A stretch of DNA of 64,000 nucleotides from DATMGU01 sp035555315 (GTDB lineage Bacteria; Pseudomonadota; Alphaproteobacteria; ATCC43930; CGMCC-115725): NCBI GenBank assembly GCA_035555315.1, contig DATMGU010000114.1, positions 45,971 through 109,970 of the forward strand, read 5' to 3'. Position 1 is the stretch's first letter. Each line of letters opens with the position of its first letter. Shown here one piece after another: positions 17,474-26,633 of the stretch. The position numbers and the translations under genes are program-made. Below the pieces are notes generated by a model, which ran no database searches, was not told where the DNA came from, and saw nothing but the letters and a program-made list of their open reading frames with translations.

Positions 17474-18103
17474 CTACCTTGGAGACTGAAACGCCGGGGA
17501 GACTGAAGCACCGGCTGAATCGCTCGGCTCCGCCGAAAGGCGGGCACGGGCGGCGGCCAAGCGGCTCATCACGGTGCCGATCGGTACGCCCAACACCTCC
17601 GCCACCTCGCGATATGTCAGTTCCTCGACATAGGCGAGGAACACCGTCTTGCGTTGGGCTTCGGGGAGAGCTGCCACGCGTCGCAGCACCTGATCGGCCA
17701 GGATGTGCGTTTCCATCGCCGAAGCGCCATCCAGCGTCAGGGCGGTCTCGGCCTCGACGAAGCCCTGGCCCAGGCGGATGCGGCGTGAGCGCAGGTCATT
17801 CAGCCAGATGGAATGCAATATCGCGAACAGCCAGCGATCGAGGCGCGAGCCGGGCTCGAATTGCCCGGCCCGCTCCAGCGCCCGCAGGCAGGTCGCCTGC
17901 ACCAGATCCTCGGCCACGTCCCGTCGTCCGGACAGCACCAGACCGTAGCGCCATAGGCGTGGCAGGAGCCCGCGCAGGCCCACGCGCACGATGCCTCCAC
18001 GGTCGCCCTCCGAGACGGGCGGCACCGTCGTCATGCGCCGTCCCGAACCCGCGCCGACTTCATGGCCATAGGCCTGGTAAGGCATGGTGTCGACGCTGGC
18101 CAT
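17474..18103 (-). CDS. ECF-type RNA polymerase sigma factor
   Basis: The 209-residue protein has region 2 (LWRYGLVLSGRRDVAEDLVQATCLRALERAGQF, with the LDRWLFAILHSIWLNDLR helix) and region 4 (LPEAQRKTVFLAYVEELTYREVAEVLGVPIGTVMSRLAAARARL). It would direct RNA polymerase to a stress regulon. A GGGAGG box seven bases before the ATG at 18103 decides the start. The order sigma then anti-sigma is standard. The upstream gene encodes a secreted TPR protein, a possible regulon member. Confidence 0.93.
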   Translation of the reverse strand: MASVDTMPYQAYGHEVGAGSGRRMTTVPPVSEGDRGGIVRVGLRGLLPRLWRYGLVLSGRRDVAEDLVQATCLRALERAGQFEPGSRLDRWLFAILHSIWLNDLRSRRIRLGQGFVEAETALTLDGASAMETHILADQVLRRVAALPEAQRKTVFLAYVEELTYREVAEVLGVPIGTVMSRLAAARARLSAEPSDSAGASVSPAFQSPR

Positions 18104-18145
18104 CCACCGGCCTCCCGCGCACCCGGCCGTCTCCCCGTCAGGGGC

Positions 18146-18706
18146 TCAAATCCCTGACGGATCGGCTATGGCCGTCGCAAGGTCCCGATATTCCTCGCAT
18201 CCCGTGCCGCAGATGCCCTTGATGATGGCGAGCTGTTCGCGGGCGAGGTCCACACGGCCCTTGACGACATAGGCCTCGCCCAAATACTCGCGCACTTTGG
18301 CATAGCGCGGATCAAGTGCCACGGACTTCAGATAGTAGCCGATACCCTCGTCGGTGCGCCCGAGCTTGCGGGTGGCATAGCCGCGATAATTCAGTGCCTC
18401 GGATGTGTTCGGGTCCTTGAGTGTGTCCAGCATGGCCAGAGCTTCCTCGTAGCGGCCGGCCTTCGCCAGGGCGTAGGCATAGTCGGTCCGGTCTTGGTCG
18501 GGCAAATTGCTGCCCTGCTGCTTGACGCATTGCTTGGTTTTGGAATCGTAGACCTCACCCTTCTTGCAAGTGGGCGTGTCGCTGGAATCGTCGCCCATGG
18601 CCCGGGCCGGGCCGATCGGAGCCGTGATGGTCAGGGTCATGATGGTCAGGCAGGCGCCGATCAGGGCGGTGGTGAGGCTGAGGCGGCGGGAAGTGATGGC
18701 CGGCAT
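18146..18706 (-). CDS. secreted TPR protein
   Basis: A 186-residue exported protein. Residues 1-36 are a signal peptide (SLTTALIGACLTIMTLTITAPIGPARA). A short Cys pair (PTCKKGEVYDSKTKQCV) is followed by TPR units from residue 70 (DYAYALAKAGRYEEALAMLD, ALNYRGYATRKLGRTDEGIGYYLKSVALDP, VREYLGEAYVVKGRVDLA) and a second Cys pair ICGTGC. GGAG eight bases upstream sets the ATG at 18706. It lies 42 bp upstream of the sigma gene on the same strand. Confidence 0.8.
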   Translation of the reverse strand: MPAITSRRLSLTTALIGACLTIMTLTITAPIGPARAMGDDSSDTPTCKKGEVYDSKTKQCVKQQGSNLPDQDRTDYAYALAKAGRYEEALAMLDTLKDPNTSEALNYRGYATRKLGRTDEGIGYYLKSVALDPRYAKVREYLGEAYVVKGRVDLAREQLAIIKGICGTGCEEYRDLATAIADPSGI

Positions 18707-18827
18707 GGTGAGGCTCCCGAGTTTCGCGGTGGTTCGGATAGCCAACACCTTGGTCGAAGTTTTATTCGGGCGCCTTTGGAATTTTGTGGGGGTGACGGTC
18801 GGTCCCGACGCGCCGCCTGCCGGACCG

Positions 18828-19625
18828 TCAGGTCGCCAGGCCCAACAATCCCAGGACCTCGCGGCGCAACCGGACCAGTTCCGGGTCATCGCGGTGCCGC
18901 GGATAGGGCAGGGCGACCGGCAGGTCGGCGCGGATGCGGGCGGGCCGGTCGCTGAACACGATCACCCGTCCGGCCATCAGCAACGCCTCTTCCACATCAT
19001 GGGTGACGAGCAGTGCGGTAAAGCCCCGATCTTGCCAGATGCGCACCAGTTCGTCCTGCATCTGCAGCCGGGTGAGGCTGTCGAGCTTGCCGAGCGGTTC
19101 GTCGAGGATGAGGATCGCCGGGTCGTTGACCAGGGCCCGCGCCAAGGCCGCCCGCTGGGCCATGCCGCCGGAGATCTGGTGTGGATAGGCACTCGCGAAA
19201 TTCTCCAACCCGACGAGCTGGAGCGCCTCGTCGACGCGATGGCGCAATTGTTTCAGCTGGCCGCGCGCCTCGAGCCCCAGACCCACATTGGCCGCCACGG
19301 TTCGCCATGGATAGAGCGTGGGATCCTGGAACATCAGCACGCGGGATGGATCGGGGCCGTCGATCGGCCGCCCTTCCGCCACGATGCGTCCCTCGTCCGG
19401 CAGATCGAGGCCGGCGACGAGACGCAGCAAGGTGGACTTGCCGCAGCCGCTGGGACCGAGCAGGGCGACGAACTCTCCGGGGCCGACACTGAGGTGGACG
19501 CGGTCGAGAACCGGCAGGGGACGGCCTTCCAGCGTGAAGGCATGGCTGACGTCGACGATCTCGACGCCCTGGGCGGCGGGCGCTTCCAGCGACGGCGACC
19601 CGGTGCCGACCACCGGCCCTACCAC
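18828..19625 (-). CDS. ABC transporter ATPase, nitrate/sulfonate/taurine type
   Basis: The 265-residue ATPase has Walker A GPSGCGKST, Q-loop MFQDPTLYPW, signature HQISGGMAQRAALARAL, Walker B ILILDEP and the H-loop VTHDVEEAL. These match the SsuB/TauB/NrtD group. It energises the permease encoded just upstream, overlapping it by 7 bp. Sulfonate, taurine or a related small anion or heterocycle is the likely cargo; no desulfonating enzyme is beside it, so the substrate is open. Confidence 0.92.
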   Translation of the reverse strand: MVGPVVGTGSPSLEAPAAQGVEIVDVSHAFTLEGRPLPVLDRVHLSVGPGEFVALLGPSGCGKSTLLRLVAGLDLPDEGRIVAEGRPIDGPDPSRVLMFQDPTLYPWRTVAANVGLGLEARGQLKQLRHRVDEALQLVGLENFASAYPHQISGGMAQRAALARALVNDPAILILDEPLGKLDSLTRLQMQDELVRIWQDRGFTALLVTHDVEEALLMAGRVIVFSDRPARIRADLPVALPYPRHRDDPELVRLRREVLGLLGLAT

Positions 19626-20620
19626 CGGACCAGCCCTTTTTGCCAGGACAGCAACCGGTCACGCACGCGGAACAGCAGCGTGATCAAGGTCGAGCACATC
19701 ACCGCCATGACCAGCAGGGCGGAATACATGTTGGCATAGGCCGCCCAACCTTGCGCCCATTGCATGTACCAGCCGAGGCCGGCCTTCACGCCGAGCATCT
19801 CGGCCACGACGAGGACCGAGAACGAGGCGCCGAGACCCATGAACAGCCCGACGAAGACCGACGGCATGGCCGCCGGCACGGCGACCCGGCTGATCAGGAA
19901 CCAGGGTTTGGCGCCCATCGTCCGCGCCACGTCGTAATAGGCCGTGCCGACCGCGGCGACGCCCGACCAGGTAAGCACGGCGACGGGGAAGAAGGTGGCC
20001 AAGGCGATCAGGAAGGTGCTGGCACTATGACTGGACGGGAACACGAAGAAGGCGATCGGGATCCAGGCGACCGCCGGTACCGGCCCGATCAGCCGCAGCG
20101 CGGGATGGACCCAATAGCCTATCCCGCGCGACCAGCCGATCGCGATGCCGACCAGGAAGCCCGCGCCGGCACCGAGCAGATAGGCGGGCAACAACAGCCA
20201 CAGCGACCGCAGCACGCTCTCGCCGAGCCGCGGCCAGTCATCGGTGAACACCTCCAGCATCGATTGCGGTGCCGCGAAGAACGGCCTGGGCAGGAGATCG
20301 AGCTTGGCGGTTATCAGCTCCCAGCCCGCGAAGGCCAGGGCGAGTGCCACCAGCCATGGTCCCAGATGACGAAGGATGGGGGGAAGCGGGCGTACCCGAT
20401 CGGCCGCGAACGAAACCAACAGCGCCGCGCCGATCGTTGCCATGATCGTCGCCAGCAGATCCGTCCGGCCGAGATCGTCGGCATCGGGCCAGAGCGCCGT
20501 CAGCGCCGCGGCGCCCAGCCATGCGACCGCCGCGGCCGCGCCGGCGAGCCAGAGGGGGTGACGCGCATCCGACCGGATCAGCGCTCCCCGCGCCGCGCGG
20601 ACGTCTTCGACGGCACTCAT
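19619..20620 (-). CDS. ABC transporter permease, SsuC/TauC type
   Basis: The 333-residue inner-membrane protein has two N-terminal hydrophobic segments (LWLAGAAAAVAWLGAAALTAL and LLATIMATIGAALLVSFAA) before the usual permease core. The ATPase-contact EAA-like loop is AYYDVARTMGAKPWFLISRVAVPAAMPSVFVGL, split around residues 225-260. It overlaps the binding-protein gene by 4 bp (ATGA) and the ATPase gene by 7 bp, so all three are one operon. Confidence 0.92.
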   Translation of the reverse strand: MSAVEDVRAARGALIRSDARHPLWLAGAAAAVAWLGAAALTALWPDADDLGRTDLLATIMATIGAALLVSFAADRVRPLPPILRHLGPWLVALALAFAGWELITAKLDLLPRPFFAAPQSMLEVFTDDWPRLGESVLRSLWLLLPAYLLGAGAGFLVGIAIGWSRGIGYWVHPALRLIGPVPAVAWIPIAFFVFPSSHSASTFLIALATFFPVAVLTWSGVAAVGTAYYDVARTMGAKPWFLISRVAVPAAMPSVFVGLFMGLGASFSVLVVAEMLGVKAGLGWYMQWAQGWAAYANMYSALLVMAVMCSTLITLLFRVRDRLLSWQKGLVRW

Positions 20621-21744
20621 ACACTCAACACATCGGCGAACACCTTATCGGCGAAACGCGCCGTGTTGGTGCTGGGCTTGATGACGTGCACGAGCTTCAA
20701 TTCCTCGGTATAGGCCGCGAGTTCTTCCTTCAGCGCGGCGCCGGTCGGGTGATGATCATGCGTGTGGCTGCGCAACATGGCGGCGAGCTGTGCCACCGGC
20801 GTTGGCGAGTATTGCGCGAACAATGCCGCCGCCTCGTCGGGGTTGGCCGCCACATACTCCTGCGCCTCGAGCAGCGCCTGCGTCAGGCCGGCGGCGACCG
20901 GGCGTTCGGTGCGGATCAGGGTGCCGGAGATGCCCAGCACGCAGCAGGCGCGATGCTGATACTCGCCGCTGAGGTTGTTGGCGATCTCGCGCAGCCCATC
21001 GCGCTCCCGGATCACCCAGGCAAGCGGGTCGCCGAGGGAGAAGGCTTGGATCTCGCCCTTTTTCAGCGCCACGCCCAGCAGATCCGGCGGGAATTGCCGC
21101 CATTGGATGTCGTCGTTCGGATCGATGCCCTGCTTCGCGGCGACGATGGAAAAGAAGTTCTTGTCCGGTGCCGCCATATCGCTGACCCCGACCACCTTGC
21201 CCTTGAGGTCGGCGATCGAGGCGATCCCTGAGGATGGCGTGGTGAAGAGGCGCATGCAGCCGCCATGGACGGCAGTGGTGATGCGTACGTCGAAACCTTG
21301 CTCCAGCGGCTTCAGCCAGCGTAGCGCCATGCCGACCCCGGCATCCGCCTTGCCGGTGCTGATCGCTTCCAGCAATTGATCGGTGCTGCCGCCGAAATTG
21401 ATCAATTCCACATCCAACCCATGCCGGGCGAAGATGCCGCGCTGGGCTGCCACCGGGACACCCACGGTGCAGATCGCGTTCGCGTTCCAGGTCAACTTCA
21501 GCTTGCGCGCGGGGCCGACGGGGCCGACATCGGAGGTGCCCGCGACATGGCAGATCGGCGGGTTCCGCAGGGCCGACAGATCGGCCGGGCTCATGATCGG
21601 CGCCGCGATGCTGGAGCTGGTGAAGAGGCGCGTCGCTGCGGCACCCAGCGTGACCGCGCCCACGGCACCGGCGGATCGCATCAGGGTGCGACGCGAGACG
21701 CCAAGAGCCCCGGAGGATGGTTTCGGCGAGGATATTTCCGTCAT
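20617..21744 (-). CDS. ABC transporter substrate-binding protein, Tat-exported
   Basis: A 375-residue periplasmic binding protein of the SsuA/TauA/NMT1-like fold. A twin-arginine signal (VSRRTLMRSAGAVGAVTLGAAATRL) is followed by the mature domain: NAICTVGVPVAAQRGIFARHGLDVELI, GGSTDQLLEAISTGKADAGVGMALRWLKPLEQG and IADLKGKVVGVSDM. AAGGA eight bases upstream of the ATG at 21744 sets the start; the frame is open further to 21879. It is first in the ABC operon. Confidence 0.9.
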   Translation of the reverse strand: MTEISSPKPSSGALGVSRRTLMRSAGAVGAVTLGAAATRLFTSSSIAAPIMSPADLSALRNPPICHVAGTSDVGPVGPARKLKLTWNANAICTVGVPVAAQRGIFARHGLDVELINFGGSTDQLLEAISTGKADAGVGMALRWLKPLEQGFDVRITTAVHGGCMRLFTTPSSGIASIADLKGKVVGVSDMAAPDKNFFSIVAAKQGIDPNDDIQWRQFPPDLLGVALKKGEIQAFSLGDPLAWVIRERDGLREIANNLSGEYQHRACCVLGISGTLIRTERPVAAGLTQALLEAQEYVAANPDEAAALFAQYSPTPVAQLAAMLRSHTHDHHPTGAALKEELAAYTEELKLVHVIKPSTNTARFADKVFADVLSV

Positions 21745-22136
21745 GGCGATATTCCTTGGGCGGAGATGCTTGCTCGGCCCCAAAGCGCTGCGTTGGGACC
21801 TTTCAAGATGTTCGCGATGTGAGGTCATTTTGTTTAAATAATAATCTGTAAAATCGACGCTAATATGCTCCATTGTCAAGTAGTAACTCCTGCCAATTGG
21901 CGCCTATGTTTGTAGGAAATGTTACTGTTGCGGACATTTATATTGGAAAATTATTCTCCCTTCAGGGGCGGGCTGACATCCCCCTAGCCCGTTCCACCCG
22001 GAAACGGGAGGTGCCGATGGCACTTCCGGGTGCCTCGCGGTGTTGTCAGTACGGGCGATGATGCCCACCCGAGATGTTGTCATCATCGCCTGCCAGATTA
22101 GATCAACCCCTCTACCCCTTCGCAAGGAGAGCACTC
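21745..22136. other. divergent intergenic region, ABC operon / ohr
   Basis: A 392-bp region without a supported gene. It is more AT-rich near 21820-21960, where promoters for both directions are likely. It contains the hairpin at 21995-22032. The short open frames here are shadows. Confidence 0.6.
21995..22032. repeat. nested inverted repeat upstream of ohr
   Basis: Outer arms CACCCGGAA and TTCCGGGTG are perfect complements; inside them GTGCC-GAT-GGCAC is a second stem. It lies about 105 bp before the ohr start. It may be an operator or a REP-type element; there is no T-tract. Confidence 0.45.
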
Positions 22137-22562
22137 ATGTCGGTCGATGTGAAATACACCACCAAGGCGATTGCCACCGGCGGCCGCGATGGCCATTCCG
22201 CGACGGTGGATGGCGCGCTCGACGTCACGCTGTCGACCCCCAAGGAGTTGGGCGGCGGCGGTGGAGCGGGTAATAACCCGGAGCAACTCTTCGCCGTGGG
22301 CTATTCGGCGTGCTTTCTCGGTGCCATGAAGTTCGTGGCCTCGCAAGGCGGTCCCAAGGTTCCGGCCGATACGACCGTGGCGGCCACCGTCGGCATCGGC
22401 CCGCGCTCCGAAGGCGGCTTCGGCATCGATGTGGAATTGGAGATCTCGCTGCCCGGCTTGTCGCCGAGCGATGCGAAAGCACTCGTCGACAAGGCGCATC
22501 AGGTTTGCCCTTATTCGAATGCCACCCGTAATAATGTACCGGTACGGCTGAAGATCGCTTGA
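22137..22562 (+). CDS. ohr: organic hydroperoxide resistance protein
   Basis: Ohr is a cytosolic thiol peroxidase that reduces organic and fatty-acid hydroperoxides. The 141-residue protein has both catalytic cysteines in the usual contexts: YSACFLGAM near residue 60 and HQVCPYSNATR near residue 125. The GGRDGHSATVDGALDV start is typical. AAGGAGAG precedes the ATG at 22137. No OhrR repressor gene is next to it. The following dienelactone hydrolase starts 27 bp downstream, probably on the same transcript. Confidence 0.95.
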   Translation: MSVDVKYTTKAIATGGRDGHSATVDGALDVTLSTPKELGGGGGAGNNPEQLFAVGYSACFLGAMKFVASQGGPKVPADTTVAATVGIGPRSEGGFGIDVELEISLPGLSPSDAKALVDKAHQVCPYSNATRNNVPVRLKIA

Positions 22563-22589
22563 TCGTCCTTAGCGGCAGGAGAGGATTCC

Positions 22590-23309
22590 ATGAAAACTGA
22601 AACGATCGACTATTCCGACGGCGCGGTCTCGATGAGCGGCTATCTCGCCTATGACGACAGTCTTGCCGGCAAGCGTCCGGGCGTGCTGGTCGTGCACGAG
22701 GCGTTCGGCCTGGGCGAACACGCGATGGAGCGTGCCCGCATGCTGGCAAAGCTCGGCTATGTGGCGCTTGCCGCCGACATGTTCGGCGACCGGCAGCAGG
22801 CGGATCTCACCAAGGGCATCGCGTTGATCACCGAGTTGAAATCCCAGCCGCTGGTGCTCCGCGCCCGCGCTGGGGCGGCGATGAAGGCGCTGACCGCCTT
22901 GCCACAGGTCGATGCGACGCGTTTGGGCGGCATCGGCTTCTGCTTCGGCGGCACCGTGGTGCTGGAAATGGCGCGTGGCGGTGCCGACCTCAAAGGCGTC
23001 GTCAGCTTTCATGGCAGCCTCGAGACGCCGATGCCGGCGGCCCCGGGGCAGGTGAAGTCCAGTATCCTGGTCTGTACCGGGGCGGAAGATCCAATGATCC
23101 CGGCTACGCAGGTTCTGGCTTTCGAAGATGAGATGCGCGTGGCCGATGCGGATTGGCAGGTCGTGAGCTACAGCAAGACGGTGCACAGCTTCACCAATCC
23201 CGAAGCGGACGGATCGATGATGCCGGCGATTAAATACAACAAGCTCAGCGATCAGCGGTCCTGGTCGGCCATGACCGGCTTTTTGGCCGAGGTCTTCGGC
23301 ACTCCCTAA
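22590..23309 (+). CDS. dienelactone hydrolase family protein
   Basis: An alpha/beta hydrolase of 239 residues with the cysteine nucleophile GIGFCFGGTV, acid in GAEDPMIP and histidine in KTVHSFTNPEA, the DLH triad C-D-H. It hydrolyses dienelactone-like or related esters in the cytosol. AGGAG lies just upstream of the ATG. Its neighbour is ohr, not a chlorocatechol pathway, so a general esterase role is as likely as true dienelactone hydrolysis. Confidence 0.88.
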   Translation: MKTETIDYSDGAVSMSGYLAYDDSLAGKRPGVLVVHEAFGLGEHAMERARMLAKLGYVALAADMFGDRQQADLTKGIALITELKSQPLVLRARAGAAMKALTALPQVDATRLGGIGFCFGGTVVLEMARGGADLKGVVSFHGSLETPMPAAPGQVKSSILVCTGAEDPMIPATQVLAFEDEMRVADADWQVVSYSKTVHSFTNPEADGSMMPAIKYNKLSDQRSWSAMTGFLAEVFGTP

Positions 23310-23358
23310 ACCACGCGCGACCTGTGTCCGGTGCCATTCAGGCGCCGGACATATCGCT

Positions 23359-24375
23359 TCACGCTTCGAGCCAGGCCCGCACCGCGTCCCGGATGAACGC
23401 AGCGTCGGCCGGGTTCTGCACCGGGTTGCCCGCGCGGTGGCCCCAGATGCTGGGGATCGGCCGCAATTCGGCTCGCGCCAAATGGTCGAGTTCCGCCGCG
23501 TTGTCCGCGACGCGGAAGTAGAGATCCGTCTCGGACGGCATCAGCAGCACGCGGGCGCGGATCGCGCGCAACGCCGCCGAGAGGTCGCCGCCATGGAGCG
23601 GATTGGCGCTGATGTCGCCGGCCTCCCAGGTGCGCAACTGTGCGTAAAGATCGGCGGCGGGTCGGCGGGCAAAGCGTTCCTCCCAATCCGTGCGCAGGAA
23701 GGTGTCGAGATCCGGCGCGCCCAGCGCCGAGAGGTGCAGCCCGGCGCGGTAGAAATCCTGGCTCAGCGCCCAGCCGGCATAGATCCGGCCGAAGGCGCGC
23801 ATGGCCGCCGCCGGCTCGGCCGAGAAACGCCCGCCGCCCAGATGCTCGGGGGCGGCCTCCAGCGTCGCGATCAGGCTGGAGAGAAACACCCGGTTATGCA
23901 CGGCGGTGCGCGCGCTGCCGCAATTCACGATCGCCCGTTCGACCGCGTCGGGAAAGGCGGCGGCCCAGTGATAGGCCTGCTGCGCGCCCATCGACCAGCC
24001 ATAGACGCAAGCGAGCCGCGTAATGCCGAATTGCTCGCGCAGCAGACGCCGCTGCGCCTGCACGTTGTCGAGGCTGGTGACCAAGCCCGGCCAAGCGGCG
24101 CTGGTGGAGGGGCTCGTCGACAATCCGTTGCCGAACATGTCCGGAATGACGATGAACCAGCGCGTCGGGTCCAGCACGCCCTCCGGCCCGATCAGCCATT
24201 CCTGATCGCCGTGCCGGGCAGAGTAGCTGGTCGGGTAAAGCACGACATTGTCCCGCGCCGGCGACAGCACGCCATGGGTTTTCCAGCTCAGCACCGCCCC
24301 GGGCAAAATAGCGCCGGATTGCAGGGCGAGGTCGCCGAGGGCGAGGTGGCCCTGCGCTGTCGGCCAATCGGTCAT
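23359..24375 (-). CDS. MetX-like alpha/beta hydrolase (homoserine O-acyltransferase family)
   Basis: The 338-residue protein matches the MetX group: THGVLSPARDNVVLYPTSYS near the start, FIVIPDMFGNGLSTSPS, nucleophile YGWSMGAQQAYHWA, acid in PSETDLYF and histidine in WGHRAGNP. True MetX enzymes have a GGSxGG elbow and an N-terminal GxL...NxxYxTxG segment; here the elbow is GWSMGA, so acyl transfer to homoserine is uncertain and a hydrolase role is possible. No metW or sulfhydrylase is nearby. Confidence 0.75.
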   Translation of the reverse strand: MTDWPTAQGHLALGDLALQSGAILPGAVLSWKTHGVLSPARDNVVLYPTSYSARHGDQEWLIGPEGVLDPTRWFIVIPDMFGNGLSTSPSTSAAWPGLVTSLDNVQAQRRLLREQFGITRLACVYGWSMGAQQAYHWAAAFPDAVERAIVNCGSARTAVHNRVFLSSLIATLEAAPEHLGGGRFSAEPAAAMRAFGRIYAGWALSQDFYRAGLHLSALGAPDLDTFLRTDWEERFARRPAADLYAQLRTWEAGDISANPLHGGDLSAALRAIRARVLLMPSETDLYFRVADNAAELDHLARAELRPIPSIWGHRAGNPVQNPADAAFIRDAVRAWLEA

Positions 24376-24451
24376 TTTTGGGGCGTCCTTACATGGATGG
24401 CCTGGCTCGCACGGGGTAGCCTGGGTGCGAACTCCGGGATCGTTCGCCTCA

Positions 24452-24928
24452 TCATTTGTAGATGAGGTAATCCGCGGCGTATGGAACGCGTTGCTCGGCG
24501 TCGACCTGCGGGCAGGGGCCGTTGGGCGCGACGCCGCCAGCCGTGTTCACGCGCTGGACGAAGCGCGCGGTTGCGAGCACGCCGGTACCCGACGACTCCG
24601 CCGATAGCAGCAGCCACGGAATGGCGCCGGTGGTTGGCGCGGGCGCGGTCTTCATCACTTTGCCGACAATCTTGGAGCCGTCGACCGCCTCCCAAGTCGG
24701 GCCGGCATAGTGTTTGAGGAACACCTTGCCCTGGGCATCGACGAGCTGTGCTTCCGGCGCCTTGAAGGCCCATTCAAGTGTCGAGCCCTGGGCGGCACAG
24801 CGATAGATCTGCACCCCCTTGGCGGCGAACGTGCCGATCAGCGCTGTTCCTGCCGGCGGTGCCAACTCGGCCGGAATGTCCTGCGCCACCGCCGGGCCTG
24901 CCAGAAGCAGGCCGGACACAAGAAGCAA
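24452..24928 (-). CDS. DUF3455 exported protein
   Basis: A 158-residue protein with a short signal peptide (LLVSGLLLAGPAVAQD). The mature part follows the DUF3455 pattern as I recall it: GVQIYRCAAQG, WAFKAPEAQLVD, HYAGPTWEAVDGSKIVGK, IPWLLLSAES, RFVQRVNTAGGVAP and VPYAADYLIYK. Function of the family is unknown. The only start in this frame after the upstream stop is TTG at 24928, giving a signal with no positively charged residue; a different frame has an ATG further up (see findings). Confidence 0.8.
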   Translation of the reverse strand: MLLVSGLLLAGPAVAQDIPAELAPPAGTALIGTFAAKGVQIYRCAAQGSTLEWAFKAPEAQLVDAQGKVFLKHYAGPTWEAVDGSKIVGKVMKTAPAPTTGAIPWLLLSAESSGTGVLATARFVQRVNTAGGVAPNGPCPQVDAEQRVPYAADYLIYK

Positions 24929-25284
24929 TACCCGCTTATAAGTAGGAATGTATGATATGATGCTTCTCCCATCTCACCGGTACTGACAGATCGAGAAAAT
25001 GTGTGTTGTGGTCTGAATTTCAACGCAAATCTGACCGGCCTTGATATTAAATCTTCTCCGCATCAGGGCCGATGATACGCGGCCCGGCGCCGCTCCCCGT
25101 TGATCCCAGCTGGCGTGATGACCGAACCCTATCAAGCGGCCATGGCTGCTTGAAGCCGGGGTGGCGGCATCCCGTCGAGCGTATGGGAATCGTGAATTCA
25201 CTGGCGATGCATATGGCCAGTTGACCCCGACGCCAATCCAGGTTTGATCAGCATATCATTGCACTTCTAACGGAGTTGCCTGCC
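24929..25284. other. intergenic region without a supported gene
   Basis: 356 bp between the DUF3455 gene and the divergently oriented LLM monooxygenase. It should contain the promoters of both. No RNA gene, terminator or convincing palindrome was recognised; the minus-strand open frames have no family features. Confidence 0.5.
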
Positions 25285-26631
25285 GTGCCCAGTCGGATGA
25301 ACCTTGCCTTCGACGTCTCGTACATCGCCATGGATGGGCGGTGGCGCATGCCCGGTTCCTGGAGCGGGCGGGTGTTTCCCGATGTCGAGATGTATGAAGA
25401 CATCGCGCGCATCGCCGAACGCGGCTGCATGGATATGGTGTTCTCCGGCGACGGAACGGGCATTCCCAGTACATGGCGGGAGTCGATCGATGCCGCGGTG
25501 GAATGGGGCATCACTTGGCCTCGGCAGGATCTCAGCCCGATGATGACCGCGATGTCGCGGGTGACGCGGCATGTGGGCTTCGGCCTCACCTACGCCTCGA
25601 CCTTCATGCATCCCTATTACATCGCCCGCTTGATGAACTCGCTGGACCACATCACCGGCGGCCGGATCGCGCTGAATGTGGTGACCTCGACGCGCTTGGC
25701 GGATGCCGCGAATTTCGGCTTCGACGCGCTGATGGAGCATGGCGCGCGCTATGAGCGGCTGGAGGAGTTCATCGATGTTTGCCATGCGCTGTGGGACAGC
25801 GTGGCACCGGATGCGATGCTGTGGGATCACGCGACGGGCCGGGTGTCCGACCCGTCCAAGGTGCGCCCGATCGACCATGTCGGCCGGTTTTTCAAGGTCA
25901 AGGGGCCGCTGAACACACCGCCCTCGCCGCAGGGCCGACCGATCTGCGTTCAGGCCGGCGGCTCGCCGCGCGGCATCAAGGCGGCCGCGCATGTAGCGGA
26001 TATCGCGTTCGGCGAAAATATGGCGCTCGACCTCCAGGTGAAGCATCGGGCCGCGTTCGACGCGGCGTTGGTGGCGGAGGGGCGCGATCCCGAACGGGTC
26101 GGCATCGTCTGGCAAAAGCCCTTGATCGTGGCTGCGACCGAGGCCGAGGCGAAGCGCGAACGCGAGCAACTGCTGACGGCGATCCCGGCCGAAGGGGCGG
26201 GCGCCTATCTCTCGCATAACGCGGGCTATGACTTCTCGAAACTGCCCGAGCGGTTCTCGCTCAGGGAGTTGAACGAGATCATCGCGTCGACCCAGGCCTC
26301 ACCGGTCGGCTTCGTGCATATGCTGGCGCATAACCTGGGCGATACGACGGAACTCACGCGTGCCGAATTCTTCGAATACGGATTGCGCTACGCGACCCAT
26401 TACGAGGTCACCTATGCCGGATCGGTCGAGCAATGCGCCGACCATCTGGAGGAGGTGTTCGAGGCAACCGGCAGCAGGGGCGGTTTCATGATCGGCCACC
26501 CGATCTCGATGCCCGGCGATCTCATCAACGTCGTCGATCTGCTGATCCCGGAGCTGCAACGACGCGGCCGATTCCGGCGGAAATATACGAGGCAGACCCT
26601 GCGCGAGACGTTGCAGGACGTCTGGGACTGA
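25285..26631 (+). CDS. LLM-class FMN-dependent monooxygenase (NtaA/SnaA/DszA-type)
   Basis: The 448-residue protein is a bacterial luciferase-fold oxygenase that uses FMNH2 from a separate reductase. Family features: WRMPGSWSGRVFPDVEMYEDIARIAERGCMDMVFSGDG split near the start, FGLTYASTFMHPYYIARLMNSLDHITGGRIALNVVTS, RYERLEEFIDVCHALWDS, and QAGGSPRGIKAAAHVADIAF. NtaA-type enzymes open aminopolycarboxylates, sulfur heterocycles or long-chain compounds; the substrate here is unknown. GTG at 25285 is chosen because GGAG lies nine bases before it; TTG at 25276 abuts that GGAG. No flavin reductase gene is adjacent. Confidence 0.9.
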   Translation: MPSRMNLAFDVSYIAMDGRWRMPGSWSGRVFPDVEMYEDIARIAERGCMDMVFSGDGTGIPSTWRESIDAAVEWGITWPRQDLSPMMTAMSRVTRHVGFGLTYASTFMHPYYIARLMNSLDHITGGRIALNVVTSTRLADAANFGFDALMEHGARYERLEEFIDVCHALWDSVAPDAMLWDHATGRVSDPSKVRPIDHVGRFFKVKGPLNTPPSPQGRPICVQAGGSPRGIKAAAHVADIAFGENMALDLQVKHRAAFDAALVAEGRDPERVGIVWQKPLIVAATEAEAKREREQLLTAIPAEGAGAYLSHNAGYDFSKLPERFSLRELNEIIASTQASPVGFVHMLAHNLGDTTELTRAEFFEYGLRYATHYEVTYAGSVEQCADHLEEVFEATGSRGGFMIGHPISMPGDLINVVDLLIPELQRRGRFRRKYTRQTLRETLQDVWD

Positions 26632-26633
26632 CT

